Shown: positions 44,352 to 55,915, numbered from the stretch's first letter. The stretch: 64,000 nt of DNA from Megascapheus bottae (GCA_024803745.1 JANJXV010000037.1:8581501-8645500); one strand, 5' to 3'. The notes: a model not told the origin generated them from the letters alone. Translations and numbers: made by a program.

Positions 44352-45335
44352 GCTCCCTTGTGGCCGGCGGCCACCCCTCCCCAAGCCGCCGGCCAGCTCC
44401 CAGCTGGGCTCATTCCAGGGCCCCCACCCTCCATCCCCTCCAGCATGGACTACGTGGCCAGGACCCCAAGTTGGGGAAATACTGGCCTCAGGCCCACGCT
44501 GACTCCTCCCTCATGCAGGGTCCAGGTCCTCTCCTGCCTTTCCACCTCCCAGCTCCCAGGAGTCCCTTCCTTCCCTTTATGGGGCTCCTCCTAGCTGATG
44601 CCCAAGAGGGCTTCTCTGTAATGACTGAGCTCCCCTCCATCGACTTCCAGGGAGCACCCCCTCGCACTGGGCAAATGGTGGAATGAAGGGTGAGCAGCAC
44701 ATTTCAACTCATGTTTCCCGCATGGCCGACCAGGGCGGGGACAACAGACCCCATTTCAGTCCTGAATGAAGCAGGGCTGAACTGGGGAGCCCCTTTCCTT
44801 GGAAACTCCTAGAGGAAGAGGAAACTCTTGACCACCAGGGGCGCCCTGAAGGGCTTTTGTTACCAAAGGTGGGGTGGGGATGGGGGTGAGAACATGATGG
44901 AGGCTTTGTCTTCCAGTACTGCTCCTGGGCTGGCCCACCTGCCTGCCACATACCCATGCCTGGTCCCCTCTAGGCACTCCGCTTCCCTTCTGGTCATGCA
45001 GTGTCTGTATATAAGGACCTTGGAATGATGTCCCCATTTCTGCCTGATTTGCAACTCTTCTTGTTGATGTTGTGTTGTCTTGGGGGACCCCTCTGGGGGG
45101 GGACCTGCCCTGTGTCCCCTACTCCCTGCCCCAGTGATGCCCCCACCCCAGGCCTCTATTGTTCCATGTTGTAAATACCCCTGGGGTTGTGGAGGGATGG
45201 GGGTGCAGGCCAGGGAAACAACACGGGGGGGTGGGGGTGGGGTTGGGGGGTAACATTTGCCTATCAGCAGAGCTGGGCTTTTATTTAATTTTTTTTTTAA
45301 GAATACAAATCTCTATTTTTTTGGAACTGTTGCGC
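44352..45335 (+). other. PCDH1: 3' UTR of PCDH1 long isoform, proximal part
   Basis: Unique, moderately GC-rich sequence running from the stop to a T-rich stretch (TTTTATTTAATTTT, then AAGAATACAAAT at 45301). A non-canonical AATACA signal could allow cleavage near 45.33 kb, giving an mRNA of a size I remember for human PCDH1. There is no canonical AATAAA before 47999. Confidence 0.6.
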
Positions 45336-47049
45336 TGTGCCCTGGGGTGGGGGGGTCCCCGCTCAGGCTGGCCTCCCACACCCGAATGAGCATCACAGAA
45401 GGGCCCTGAAGCTGTGGGGGGGCAGCTGGACAGGGGTGGGATGACTGTGCCTCTGGCCTGGTTGGGTGAGTTGGGAGCAGGAAGGTTTGCTCAGGGGGTG
45501 GCTGGTTGCTGCCTCCAGTGTGGAGGGCCTGCCCCCTGCCCCCCCTCTCTGCCCCCAGCCCCCAGCCCCTGCCATGACTGACCCTTCAGCCTGTAAAACC
45601 ACCATTGCCTTGATCTCAGGGGGTGGGAAGGGCTGCCTCAGGGCACCCTGGGCTCCAGGCCCCCTTCTTCCAGTTGGGCTTCCCTATGCCAAGGCCAGGG
45701 TCCCATGGGGGAGGGGGTGGGGAGATTGGGGGGCTGAGAAGCCCTGTCAGCCATGATGAGGTGAAGGTCTCTTCTTCGCCTCGGGGGGGCCAGGGTGTGA
45801 GGGGCGTCCTGAAGAGCCCCCATTTCCCACTGTGGCCATCTTAAAGCCTCAGCCCCTCTTCCTTCCAGAAACCCCCACTGCCTTGGCCCATACCTCTCCA
45901 GCTCTCCAGGGGCCCAGGCAGGGAGGCTGGAGACTCAGGGTATGGCCTTTGCTTGACTTAGTCTAAGCTGGGGGGGAAGGGATGGCCCAAGTGTGGGAGG
46001 GTGGGTGCAGGCTGCTGGGTTGTCTGGTGCCTTTGGGAGCTATGCTGCTGGGGTCTTGACTCCTGTGACCCCAGAGACCCCACTCCCACCCCAGAAAAGC
46101 CAGGGGGCTGTAGACTCACCCTATTCTCTGACTCTTTACCCCTAACTTGCTTTGGGGTAACAGTGCTGGGAAGGAGAGCATCATGAGGCTGTTAGCTCCG
46201 GCATCCACAGTCCTTCTCTGGAAGGCAATGGGTAGAATGGGCTGGGGTGGCAGCAGCCAGTTCTAGGGGTTGGCGGAAGTCTCCTTTCCCTGGGGCAGGC
46301 CCAGAAGGTGGGCCAGGGGCTTGTTAAAGAGATAGCCTCTTACCCCTGCACAAACGGGGCAGGTGCAATAGCAGTGGATTGGTAGAAGGAGGTGCCCAGC
46401 TGGGGAGGCAGTGTCCTCTAAGGCTGTCCTGAGTCTCAGAGGTCAGGATTGGGACAAAAAGATTGTATGAGGCCCATTTGCTTGATGGAGAGGTTGGCCC
46501 AGACAAGAGGCATTCCTAGGGCCAGTGGACTCCCTTGGAAGCCTCTGACCCGCTGGATGCCCTACCTTGGCCTTGGAGACTCTTAAGCACTGAGTGGAAG
46601 GGCAGAGGAGCATTTGCACAATGGAGAAGCCAGAAGGAAGGGGATAGTCCAGGTGGCTGGGAGGACTGAGAAGCACAGAGCAGAAGTCCTTCCACCAACC
46701 AAGGCAGAGACCCAGCTGGCCCCCTGGATGGGGCCAGGGCACTGCATCTGTCACCACCTGGACACTCAAGAGGTGAAACCAAAGGTGGGCAGGGAATGGG
46801 TGACAGCACTGGGGACTACTACTCCTGTCGGTCCTAGGTCTGTGAAACCCCTCCCAATGCCTTGTGTCGCGTACAGTTTTATGTACCAATAGGCGACATT
46901 TGGCCAGGGGAGACCCCCTACACCCAGCCTGACCCAGTCAGTGTCTTCCTAGAGGGGACCTAGTTGGTCCTCTTTCCCCTACTTCAGAGCATGTCTCTTG
47001 GTAAGGGGAGGGTATGTGGGGACAGTTCTCTCCTAGGGTCCTTGAAGCT

Positions 47050-47700
47050 TCTCTCACATGGAGGGGGGTGTCTCTAGGCACCCTTGACCTGGGGGCTTCC
47101 TAGCCCCTATGCCTCCCTTTGGGGGTGTCTGGGGAACATGTTTTCCCACTGGGGACCATGGAAGCATGTCTCCCCCTCCCTACCCAGGCTCTTTGGGGAG
47201 CCTGTTTTCTTCCCAGGGTTCCTGGGAGTACTTAAGACAAGTCAGTCTTGGGCCATCGCCCTTTCCAGGGAAAGGGGCAATCTCTGAAGTACCTGGGAAG
47301 GGATGTTTGTAGCCCTCCCCCCGTCTCTCCTTGGGGGGTGTCTCTGCTCTGCAGCACTTTGGATGGGGTTGGGCATCTCTGAGTTGTCTTCTCTCCAGGG
47401 GGCTCTGGGATACCTCTTCTCCCGAGGGCAGGGCCTCTGGAGCCATTTCTTCCCTGGATGCGGGCTGTCTCCAGGTGTCGGGAGGGCTTGTGTTGGCCAT
47501 GAGAAAGTCTCTTAGGAGGCATCTCCACTCGGGACTTCTCTGGGAGTGGGGGTGGTATCGCGCCCACGGGGTTCCAGGGCGGGGGTGCCTGCCCATGGGG
47601 ACGAGGAGTCTGTGTCTCCTCGGGTTATCTGAGTGGGGAGGGGGGCCGTGTCTCTCTCGTGTGTCGGGGGTGGGCTGGGGAGGGGGGGTTGGGTGCGTGG
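47050..47700 (+). repeat. Degenerate G-rich repeat around GTGTCTC words
   Basis: Words such as ggtgtctct, catgtctcc, gctgtctcc and ctgtgtctcc recur at about 47067, 47123, 47164, 47337, 47462, 47606 and 47647, alternating with runs of four to seven G. The unit is irregular. G-quadruplex potential is high. Confidence 0.45.
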
Positions 47701-47998
47701 GGTGCCCATTTTTGGGGTCGTGTTTCTCTTGGTTCTTGCCACTTCCCACCGCCTCGCTCCTCCCGGGAAGGGCCCCCGCCCCGCCCCCACTCCATCCCCA
47801 TCCCTGGCGCTGCGAGCACAATCCCGTTGATTTGTAATGATTTCTGTCTCTTTCTGTCTTTCTTTCCCTGACCTCCTCCCCCCCCCTCCCCGCCGCGAGC
47901 ATGCGCAGGCACCGCCCCCACCCCTCCGGTTCGGTTCGTTTCCGGTTTGTTTGCTGAGCTGTCAATGAAAGACCCGTGTAATTATCCCCGAGCTTTAC

Positions 47999-48004
47999 AA
48001 TAAA
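47999..48004 (+). terminator. Distal polyadenylation signal AATAAA
   Basis: A perfect AATAAA in an AT-rich island (AATTATCCCCGAGCTTTACA), 3.65 kb after the long-isoform stop and directly before a CpG island. Confidence 0.5.
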
Positions 48005-48019
48005 AGTGTGAAAACCGGA

Positions 48020-48930
48020 CCCCACTGCGCTTCTTCCAGGCCCTCGGGTCTGCGTCCCGTGGAGAATGGAGCTAAGTCTGGGCTGGAGGTCTGGCCAAGG
48101 CGGGACCGACCCGCCCTGGGATTCAAGGGCGCCCTCCGCGGAGGGAGGGCGTGGAGGGAGCGCCCCTGGCCTGCCCGCCCGCTGGGCCCGGTCCGCGCGG
48201 GACGCGGTGCAGGTCCGGGGTGGAGGAGCCGCTGGGCACGGCTGGGCGCTTCTGCTTCCTCCTCCGGGCGCCCTCCCCGGACTTGCCGGTGGGGACCGGG
48301 CCCTCCTGTCGTTCCCTGGCTGATTACTCCCCGCTTGTTTGGCAACGAGCTTGAACTGCGGAACGAGATGGGAGAAGGGGCGGGAGGCATCTGTCTGTCT
48401 GTCTGCCGCCTCCTCCCACGCTCAGGAAGGAGGGGGAGAGAAGTCGATTTCGGGGCAGGGGACCGAAAAGGTCTCTCGGGCCGTCTCCGACGGAGCTCCC
48501 CTCCCCCTTCCGGGTTCAAGCGTCCCGGGGACTCCTTTGTCCCGCTCCAGGGTAAACACTGACTGGCTCCGCAGAGGTCGGAGAGCAGAGACCGGATCAG
48601 CCGGTTCCTGGCCCCACCTTGCCCGGGGCGCCCCTCCACCCCGCGCGCTCTCACTCGCCCGGCGCCCCCTGGATCCCCTCTGCCTTGGCCGGCTCTGCGT
48701 GGGCTCACTCCCGGACCCTGGGGTCTACTCAGCCACTGGGATTAGTTAAGAGCAGGGACTAATCCCGGATGAGCCTCCGTGTAAACCCGGATCGACTTTG
48801 GGAACGGTGGGGGAACTTCCAGGCGCGAGTTTTTGGAAGGCCCTGGAGCCCACCTCAGGTCCCCAGGATACTTCTGAAGACTGGTGGTTGGATGAGCTAA
48901 AGGGGAAAGGCGGGGCCGGGGGCGCGGTGG
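48020..48930. other. Second CpG island, downstream of PCDH1
   Basis: About 0.9 kb of dense CpG (for example GGCGCCCTCCGCGG, GTCCGCGCGGGACGCGG) with sharp borders: AT-rich poly(A) sequence before it and ordinary sequence after 48.95 kb. No TATA or recognisable exon. It may be a promoter for an unannotated transcript, on either strand. Confidence 0.6.
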
Positions 48931-49364
48931 AAAAAAAAAAAAAAGGTACTGCCAGGTCTGGCTTCAGCACAGCTTGTTGTTTGAAAGTGAGGCCGGGAGG
49001 AAGGAAGGAAAATCAAAGGCCCTTAGCAACCTCAGGATCCACAAAGATTTGGTCAGATCTCAGTCTACAACCCCCATGCTCTGCACCAGTCTCCCAGCCA
49101 CAGAACCAAAACCCTGCTCCCTTCCAGTGGCCATGTGACAGACCCCTAACCTTGAGGCCCCACCTCTATCTAATCTGAGAAGCTGATGAGTCAACCTGGA
49201 GAATATGGTCATTCTCCCCCCCCCCCCCCCCATACATACACTTGATTAGACAATGGAGAATGAGGAGCCCTTCCTTTTAAGAGTAAGGTCAGGAAAAGAT
49301 GTCAGCGATCAGGGGAGTTGATTAAGATGGGGGTGGCCAGCTTGGTACCACAGTCCAGACCCTG

Positions 49365-49770
49365 GTTTCTTTACTCATTCTACAAACATTTCCTGAGCCC
49401 CTCCCTTGTGTCAGGACTGCACAGAGTACAGGGACACCCCAAGAGTGACACATAATCCCTGGGATAGGTAGACAGGTAAACAATGACCACATCAGGTGCT
49501 CAGCCCTGTCTTGAGCAGGAAATTCTGGCTGAAGAATCAAAGAAATTGACTTCTCCAGAGGCCAGAAGGCTTTCTGGAAGGGCGGTGCTCAGGTTGAGTT
49601 TCAGGTTGAGGGCAAGGTTAGCTCACTGAGGAAGTGACTAGAACAGCCTTATTGGTAAGGAGCTAGTGTGTGCCAGTGCCTAGAGTGGAAGAGATGGTGA
49701 TATGGCTCAGGAGAGCAAGAGAAGTGGGGTAGGTAGGGGCCAGAACTAGAAGGACTTGCTGATCAACCTA
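49365..49770 (+). repeat. L2 3' region
   Basis: cattctacaaacatttcctgagcccc ... ggtagacaggtaaacaatgac ... ccagaaggctttctggaaggg. Confidence 0.6.
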
Positions 49771-50014
49771 GGATTGAGGGGGAAGGGAAGCACTCTGGGG
49801 GATCCTAAACCTCTGAGATAAAAGGCTAGATTTCCAATTCTTTACAGATTCTTTTTCTTGACCCAAGCTTCTCTGGTGGTGCCTGGGTTGGGAGTGGTGA
49901 CAAACAGACAGACAGGAAGAGGAGCCAGGTGCACTTTAGGTTAGCTAAGCTGGTCCCACCTCTTCCCATCACACCTGGAGTCAAGAGAAACTTACATAGA
50001 CAGCTGGTTGCCCC

Positions 50015-50115
50015 ATTGCTTAGCAGCATGGTCTTGGACAGGTGAGCAAAACTTAACTTTCTTCACATGTAAAATGTAAATGATAATGAGGGTTATTGTA
50101 CGGCCTTAATGAAGT
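50015..50115 (-). repeat. MIR fragment
   Basis: cttggacaggtgagcaaaacttaac ... acatgtaaaatgtaaatgataatgagg. Confidence 0.65.
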
Positions 50116-50117
50116 CA

Positions 50118-50490
50118 TTTGTTCACTCTCTCATTTAACATACACTTTATAGCAACCATGTGGCAGGCCCTGTGCCAGGTGCTAACAAGAGGGCCCTGAA
50201 GACCGGCAGGGTCCATACTCACTCTGCTGGAACTTACATTCCAGTGGAGAATAGACTGTAAACAAACAAACAAATGAGATAATTATAGATTGTGTTCAAG
50301 AGTGCTGTGAAAGAAACAAACAGTGGGACTGGAAGGATGAAAACCGGAGGTGGGATAGGGGAAGGGGCTGGCTGCTTTATTCAGCATAGCCAGAAGAGCT
50401 TCTCTGAAGAAACCCAAAGATTTGGAGCTCAGGAAAATCATTCCAGGTACCAGGAATTGCAGCTACAAAAGCCCTGGAGAGAGTTCCGCC
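50118..50490 (+). repeat. L2 3' region
   Basis: gcaggccctgtgccaggtgctaac ... ggaacttacattccagtgg ... gaaaatcattccaggtacc. The perfect donor GTAAGT at 50508 beyond its end is probably chance. Confidence 0.65.
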
Positions 50491-50499
50491 TGAATCCTG

Positions 50500-52900
50500 C
50501 TAAAATGGTAAGTTTTCTGAAGGTAGCTTCCTCAGTCTCTCATTGTTAACCTAGTGGATAATTCTGGGTGAGGTGACTAGAAGAGGAGAATTTCTGGTTT
50601 GCTGAATCATCTCTCATATACCCTATGCCCTAGAATGGTATTGGGGTTGTTCCTGGCCTCCTATCAGCCCATCTGTCTAGCTTAATCTTCATTCCAGCTG
50701 TTCAATAGCCATCTCCCTCCAACCCCAGGGCAACGAATTCTATCTCCTCCTAAGGCAAGGTAAGCAGAGTAAGTCCTTCCAGAATCTGCCAATTCAGAGC
50801 TTAGACGGGTCAGAATTTAAATCTGATCTGCAAAGGCCCAGGAATAAAATACAGGCCCTGAAGAAGATCACCAAAGTGTTGAGTGTTCCTTTGGGTCTCA
50901 CTTCAGGGAGGTGACCTGGATTCTTATCCAATTCCCCCTAGAAAAATACTTCCTACACACAGATACATCTCCCACAGAGGCACCATCCCTACTGCAGAGC
51001 ACATACAGCTCTTCTCATACACTCACCATCCAGCTGCACACTGCATCTCCATGGCAACCGGGAGGCCTGGTCCACGGATGTTAGAAATAAGTGCTGGAGG
51101 AAGACGGGGAGAGGGGGAGGAATTCCAAGAGAAACATCAGAAATAAGGAGCCTAAGAAAGATAAGACTCCTGAGGAAGCCTCTACCTTTCCATGCACCCT
51201 TTGCCAGGAAGATGTGAGTGGACTTCAGGCCTGAGGATAGAATTGTTCTAGGTGGGCTAAGCATGAGCATGTGGCCATGGCTGTATGGATGCAGGTAATG
51301 GGGCACAGTGAGCATGGAGAGGAATAGAAGCAGGAGGATTTGAGTGACAATGGAATTTGAGGAAGCCGAATACCCAGTCTGGGTAAAGGGCAGATAAGTG
51401 GGGTGGGCAGGGTAGGAGACATAGGGGGAGTACTTTATTTTTTCCTGGCCTAATTGGCTGTTCAGGCTAAAACCACCTCTTAGTCACTTAGTCTAATTAG
51501 AATTGTTCAGGAGAAGATAGTGGGGGAGGGGGAGACGGGTTTGCAGGGGGAGGGTGGATGGAGACAGCAGGGTGGGGGTGGGGATAGGATTTCCTTCTCC
51601 AACCTTCATCTGTTCTCTCCCTGCCCATTGGCGGAAGTGGGCTGTACCTTTTCAGACTGGTCACCCTAATATTGGCCCTTCTAGCTGTCTTCCCTGAGCT
51701 CACCTTTTTTTCTGCTTTTGCCCTACTTCACATTTCTGGTCTCTATCTTATTCTAGCTCTTACTCTCCTACTCTCCCCTTTGTTCCCCTCCACTGCTTTC
51801 CCTTTTCCCCGTCCTCATGATTTCTGGCCACCAATGAAGTTTATTTAATAAGCAGGTAAAGAACTGGGGAATCCTGATTGGGGCTAGTCTACCAGGATGT
51901 GGAAGAGGAGCCTTGATCTTAAGGGAGGAAGAGGGAATCAGACAGACTGGTTGGGTGGGATTCCCCAGGTTTTTACCTGCAACCCCAAACTAAGTTTTTT
52001 CACCTCTTGGAGGTTTGGGGGAAGGATAAGGTATGTGAGAGCTCAACTGTTGGACTGTCCACCAAGAACAAGGTCTATGAGTATCAGTTTCTCTAGCAAT
52101 AGGCTTCATAAGTCCTCAATTTGTCCAGTGGACTTAAGACTTTAACTAAAGTACTTCAACTACTTAGTATTATAAAGGCTCAATAAATGGCAGCTTTTAT
52201 GATCATTTCAAATTCTTTTCCTTTTTCAGGACTCTTCCAGGAGCCAAGACATATCAGCCATCCAAATCCCTTCACCCTGCTACTTCCCCGTTCTTGGGGG
52301 CCAGAATGACATCTTCCTAGATCCGTGGCCTTGCTCTGCTCCTGAGTAACCAGTGACATCCCCTTGTAGGGGAGAGTAGGAGGGCTAAGAGCTAGAATTA
52401 GACACAGAGACTGGAGAGGTAAGGGCAATAGCTCTGAGTATGCTGGGTGAGACTTGAATCATGCCCCTTGTCCACAGAATCAGAAGAATAGACTCTTCCA
52501 AAGCCTAAGGTCTGTTTTTCCCTTTGCTGCCGGCTGTGGAGTAGGAGGAAAGGGGACAGCCATAAATGATGTAGGGAAGTAGACTTGCTGAGGGGACAAT
52601 AAGAGATGAACAGCGTCCAGAAGTTTAAATATTTCATGTGGTTGCAGCACTGGGAAGGACAAAGTCCCCAAGCTGTGTTTGTGAGTGTGTGTGTGACTCC
52701 TTCATGTGACTTGGAGCGGTTCCATCTGCCCAATGTTCTCTATACCTCCAGCCCTGAAAACCCTGCACGTACAGAAAGCTAACCCCCCACCATGAGACTT
52801 TTCCTGGCTAAGATCCCTCTGAATCCCTCCCAGCACATGTATACTTTATTTTATTTTTTACAGCTATAGGCGTTTATTCAGCTTTTAGAATGTATTTTAC
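50500..52900. other. Mostly unique intergenic DNA
   Basis: No exon recognised. An AT-rich block at 51.44-51.50 kb (CCTAATTGGCTG ... AGTCTAATTAGAATTG) has paired homeodomain cores and may be conserved. Confidence 0.4.
51045..51058. promoter_or_regulatory. RFX X-box-like half site 3
   Basis: ATCTCCATGGCAAC has a perfect right half and a weaker left half of the X-box. Confidence 0.3.
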
Positions 52901-52931
52901 CTAGTCACATGTAATCAGTATCCTCCCACCT

Positions 52932-53025
52932 CTTTTTTTTTTTTTTTTTTCCCAGAGCTGAGGATCAAACCTATGGCCTTAAGCATGTTAGGCAAGTACT
53001 GTACCACTGAGCTTACACTACCCAG
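52932..53025 (-). repeat. ID-like monomer, old
   Basis: T tract, agagctgaggatcaaacctatgg ... gtaccactgagc. Confidence 0.6.
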
Positions 53026-53412
53026 CTTTTTTTCAGATTCCCCAAAGACTTGGTGCCCTAAACCTTCATACCTTCAGCATTATCAGAAGAGCCTGAAAGT
53101 GCTAGATAAGCTGGTCGGTTAGGAACATAGCCAGTGGAGCTGGTGAGGAGTAGGCCTTGAAGCAGGAGCAGGTTGCAATGGGTGGATAGCAACAGGTTCT
53201 GATGGTATCTATGCCTATGCTTACAGATGGGCTGGGGGCCGCCTCCTTTAGGTGTCCTCTATTATCATAGAGAGCTGCGCTATGACAGCTTCCTAACTCC
53301 ATGTCTAAGAAGTCGAGTAGAAGAATCCTTGGTCAACAGGCCTCCTTTTTGGCCTTTTTCTTGACTTTATCCCAGTCTATCATTATTTTGCTTACTTGTT
53401 CGATTTCTTGTA

Positions 53413-53641
53413 TGAGAGCTGGGTGTAGTGGCTCACGACTGTAATCCTAGATACTCAGGAGGCTGAAATCTGAGGATTGTGGTTCAAAGCCAGCACAGAC
53501 ACCTAAAGCCCATGAGACTTTAATCTCCAATTAACCACTAAAAAAAACAGAAGTGGTGCTATGGCTCAAGGGGTAGGGTCATAGCCTTAAGCTGAAGAAC
53601 TCAGGGACAGCATCTAGGCCCAGAGTTCAAGCCCCATGGCC

Positions 53642-53642
<1 letters not shown>
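53413..53642 (+). repeat. SINE, 7SL-headed family
   Basis: Full copy gagctgggtgtagtggctcac ... agttcaagccccatggcc; tail continues as CA. Confidence 0.88.

Positions 53643-53686
<44 letters not shown>
53643..53686 (+). repeat. (CA)n microsatellite at a SINE tail
   Basis: About 21 CA units replacing the A tail. Confidence 0.95.
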
Positions 53687-53818
53687 CTTGTTTAATTTAT
53701 TCACCACCACCACCAGTTTGCTGAATGAATGAATATATGAATTAATGAATAAATGGAAAGAAATCTTGGTAATTGTGCTAAGAGGAAGACAGCAGAAGAA
53801 CTATAAAAGGGATATAGA

Positions 53819-54044
53819 TAAGCCAGGTCCTGAGGGCTCAATCCTAGCTACTCAGGAAGCTGAGATCCAATGGTCATTGTTCTAAACAAGCTAGGAGAAG
53901 GAAGACCAAGAAACTCATCTCCAATTAACCACCAAAAGAAGCCAGAAGCAGATCTGTGGCTCAAGTGGTAGAGTGCTAGCATTGAACACCAAAGCCCAGA
54001 CAGTGTACAGGCTCTAAGTTCAATCCCAGGACCAGTACCAAAAG
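53819..54044 (+). repeat. SINE, 7SL-headed family, diverged
   Basis: Head partly lost (ccaggtcctgagggctcaat); right half clear. Confidence 0.8.
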
Positions 54045-54809
54045 TCAAAAAAGCGGGGAGGCCATCGCGGAAAAGGGAGAAGGAGGCTGTGATGACACTG
54101 GAAGATGAATGGAGCTGAGGCAAAAACAGGAATGGAAGCAGATGGGATGGTTACAGAACCTGGAGGCCTGAGATTTAGGGGAAAGACCTAGGTCCCCAGT
54201 GGGACTAGAGGCAGGGACTTTGGGGCAGAGGAAGTCTAATTTGGAGTAGGGAGCCAACGACAGAATCTGTCCTTGGCAAGGCAAAGCCTGAGATTAGAGT
54301 CTAAGGCTTCAGTACATGGAATGCAGGAGCCCCCAGGAGCAGCTGTGTCTTACTTAGGGGCTTCCCAAACTCATATCACCCTCATCCTCAAACCTAGACC
54401 CGATACCTAACCCAAGTGCCATCCTGCTGCCCTTTCAAGCCCATGCACACAAATGCCCCAGGCTGCACTGACCAGTGCCTGTCTCTTGAGAAAAAGCCTA
54501 GGAGTGTTCCTCTAACTGGGGTAGGCATGGAAAGCCAGCAGGGGTCCTGACCCCTCTCATCCCCCATGGAACCCTCCATTCTCCCAAATCAAAGGTGACA
54601 GCAGTATTAACTCATTAGCACTAAGTGCCCAGAGGAAACTGGGTTGGAAAGAATAATTGCTCACAGGACACTGTCTGGTCACTTGGCACTCTACAGCTCA
54701 GGGGCTTTCTGATAAGGCAAGTGAGGGACCATGAGAGTAGCCTAGAGTGGGAGTGGTGAGAGTTCCTATCAAAGAGACCATATTTCCCCCAAAATTGCTT
54801 AGAGTGGCC

Positions 54810-54811
<2 letters not shown>

Positions 54812-54861
<50 letters not shown>
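54812..54861 (+). repeat. (GT)n microsatellite
   Basis: 25 perfect units. Confidence 0.95.
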
Positions 54862-54863
<2 letters not shown>

Positions 54864-54916
54864 ACTGGGGGGTGGGTGATGGTGAGCAAAGAGATTGGAG
54901 GTGAACTCCTGCAGTA

Positions 54917-54930
54917 GTTGTCATGGCAAC
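54917..54930. promoter_or_regulatory. RFX X-box 4, between GT and CA tracts
   Basis: GTTGTCATGGCAAC differs from the symmetric consensus at one position that natural sites tolerate. Confidence 0.5.
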
Positions 54931-54978
54931 CCAACCTGGATCGCAAGGGGGTAGTCTCTCCCAAACCCCTGTGAAGCT

Positions 54979-54980
<2 letters not shown>

Positions 54981-55021
<41 letters not shown>
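54981..55021 (+). repeat. (CA)n microsatellite
   Basis: About 20 perfect units; complementary to the GT tract 120 bases upstream. Confidence 0.95.
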
Positions 55022-55023
<2 letters not shown>

Positions 55024-55309
55024 CACACAAACATGGAGCTTTGCAGAACTCTATCTTAGGAGAGTGTTGGCCACTTCTCCCTGGGCGAGACCAAAGCGGG
55101 AGCCATGAAGGAGTTTATATCTGCTGAGGTACTAGACTAAACTAGGGAAACATTTCCCAAGGGGGTGGGGTGCAATTACACTTGCAGTGTGCCTAGGCTG
55201 GTGTCCCAGACAAGTACATACTCAACTGACCCACCTCATTCCTGCAGCCAGACCACACAGCAGGGGAATTTGGGAGGGAGATGATAATTAACAAAGACAA
55301 CAATAATCA

Positions 55310-55480
55310 GTTAAGCTTAATTGAGAGTTTATTAAATCCAGCTATATAGTTATGGTAAGCATTTACAGTCAGTGTCCTATTTTATTCTCAGAACAACAGT
55401 ACAAGGTAAGAATTATAAGCCCTATTTACAGATGAGAAAACTGAAATTTTAGGGCAGGGGTAAATAACTTGTTTGCTCTA
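55310..55480 (+). repeat. MIR
   Basis: ttatggtaagcatttacagtc ... ctatttacagatgagaaaactgaaattttag. Confidence 0.7.
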
Positions 55481-55814
55481 AGTCCTATGAGCCAGACAGA
55501 GATAGGGCAAGACTACAGGAAGGGAGGAGACAGAGGACAGGTGCCAGCCCTAGAAGCCATGAGTCCCATCCCTAAGCCCTATGGGTCACTCATGCTCAAA
55601 CACCCCTCCTCTTCCATGGCAGGGCTCATCTTGCCATGCAAGAAGCAAGGCCTGGGAACTTCAGATCTAGTGCCTGCCTGGGTTGGGCTGGGGCAGCTGA
55701 GGGCACCTGTGAGGGTGTGGGGTACACTGAGCAGCGGGCATCGTGATTGGCACGAGCCAGGGGAGCGGCTGGCAGCCTTGTTCCTGGTAAACACGAGGAG
55801 AGGTTACTTCACAA

Positions 55815-55915
55815 GGAAACAGTAATTAACTTTAATTAGCACCTTGCATCTCGGAATATTATTAACATCTCAATTTCTCTAATCAAGGCAGCAGGAGAGG
55901 GGCGGCATCTGCTTT
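55815..55915. promoter_or_regulatory. Candidate conserved enhancer, homeodomain-rich
   Basis: AGTAATTAACTTTAATTAGC then CGGAATATTATTAACATC and CTCTAATCAAGG: several TAAT cores and a TCF-like CTAATCAAGG in 60 unique bases amid GC-richer flanks. Confidence 0.4.

Larger units (their letters stand above)
21770..48020 (+). other. PCDH1: PCDH1 gene locus (approximate transcribed span)
   Basis: Five coding exons join in frame with GT-AG introns: intron 1 22040-30125 (phase 1), intron 2 30989-34340 (phase 0), intron 3 36537-41529 (phase 0), intron 4 41750-43956 (phase 1). The summed coding length is 3714 nt, giving 1237 residues plus stop. Reading on past the exon 3 donor gives 1060 residues. Both sizes match the two human PCDH1 isoforms as I recall them, and the sequence is nearly the human protein throughout. 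The transcription start is inferred from GC boxes and the CpG island, and the 3' limit from an AATAAA at 47999; the 3' end could instead lie near 45.33 kb. Protocadherin-1 is a homophilic cell-cell adhesion protein of epithelia, endothelium and neurons. The clustered alpha/beta/gamma protocadherins are excluded because this gene has seven cadherin repeats, split ectodomain exons and a delta-1 tail. Confidence 0.93.
45336..48020 (+). other. PCDH1: Possible distal 3' UTR of PCDH1
   Basis: 2.7 kb without SINEs or MIR, G-rich on the + strand, ending at CTTTACAATAAAAGTG. Absence of repeats and the terminal signal suggest transcribed sequence, but it could be flanking DNA. Long minus-strand frames here (for example 47180-48025) have composition-driven sequences and no domain. 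Confidence 0.4.

Noticed and set aside
44834..44848. CTCF-like CCACCAGGGGCGCC in the 3' UTR
   Set aside because: One G short of the core, so two positions mismatch; weaker than the 20858 site.
47180..48025. 281-residue minus-strand open frame
   Set aside because: G-rich composition keeps the frame open; the sequence has no recognisable domain and overlaps a degenerate repeat.
50292..50549. Coding exon with a perfect GTAAGT donor
   Set aside because: Most of the frame is L2-derived and no partner exon is visible.
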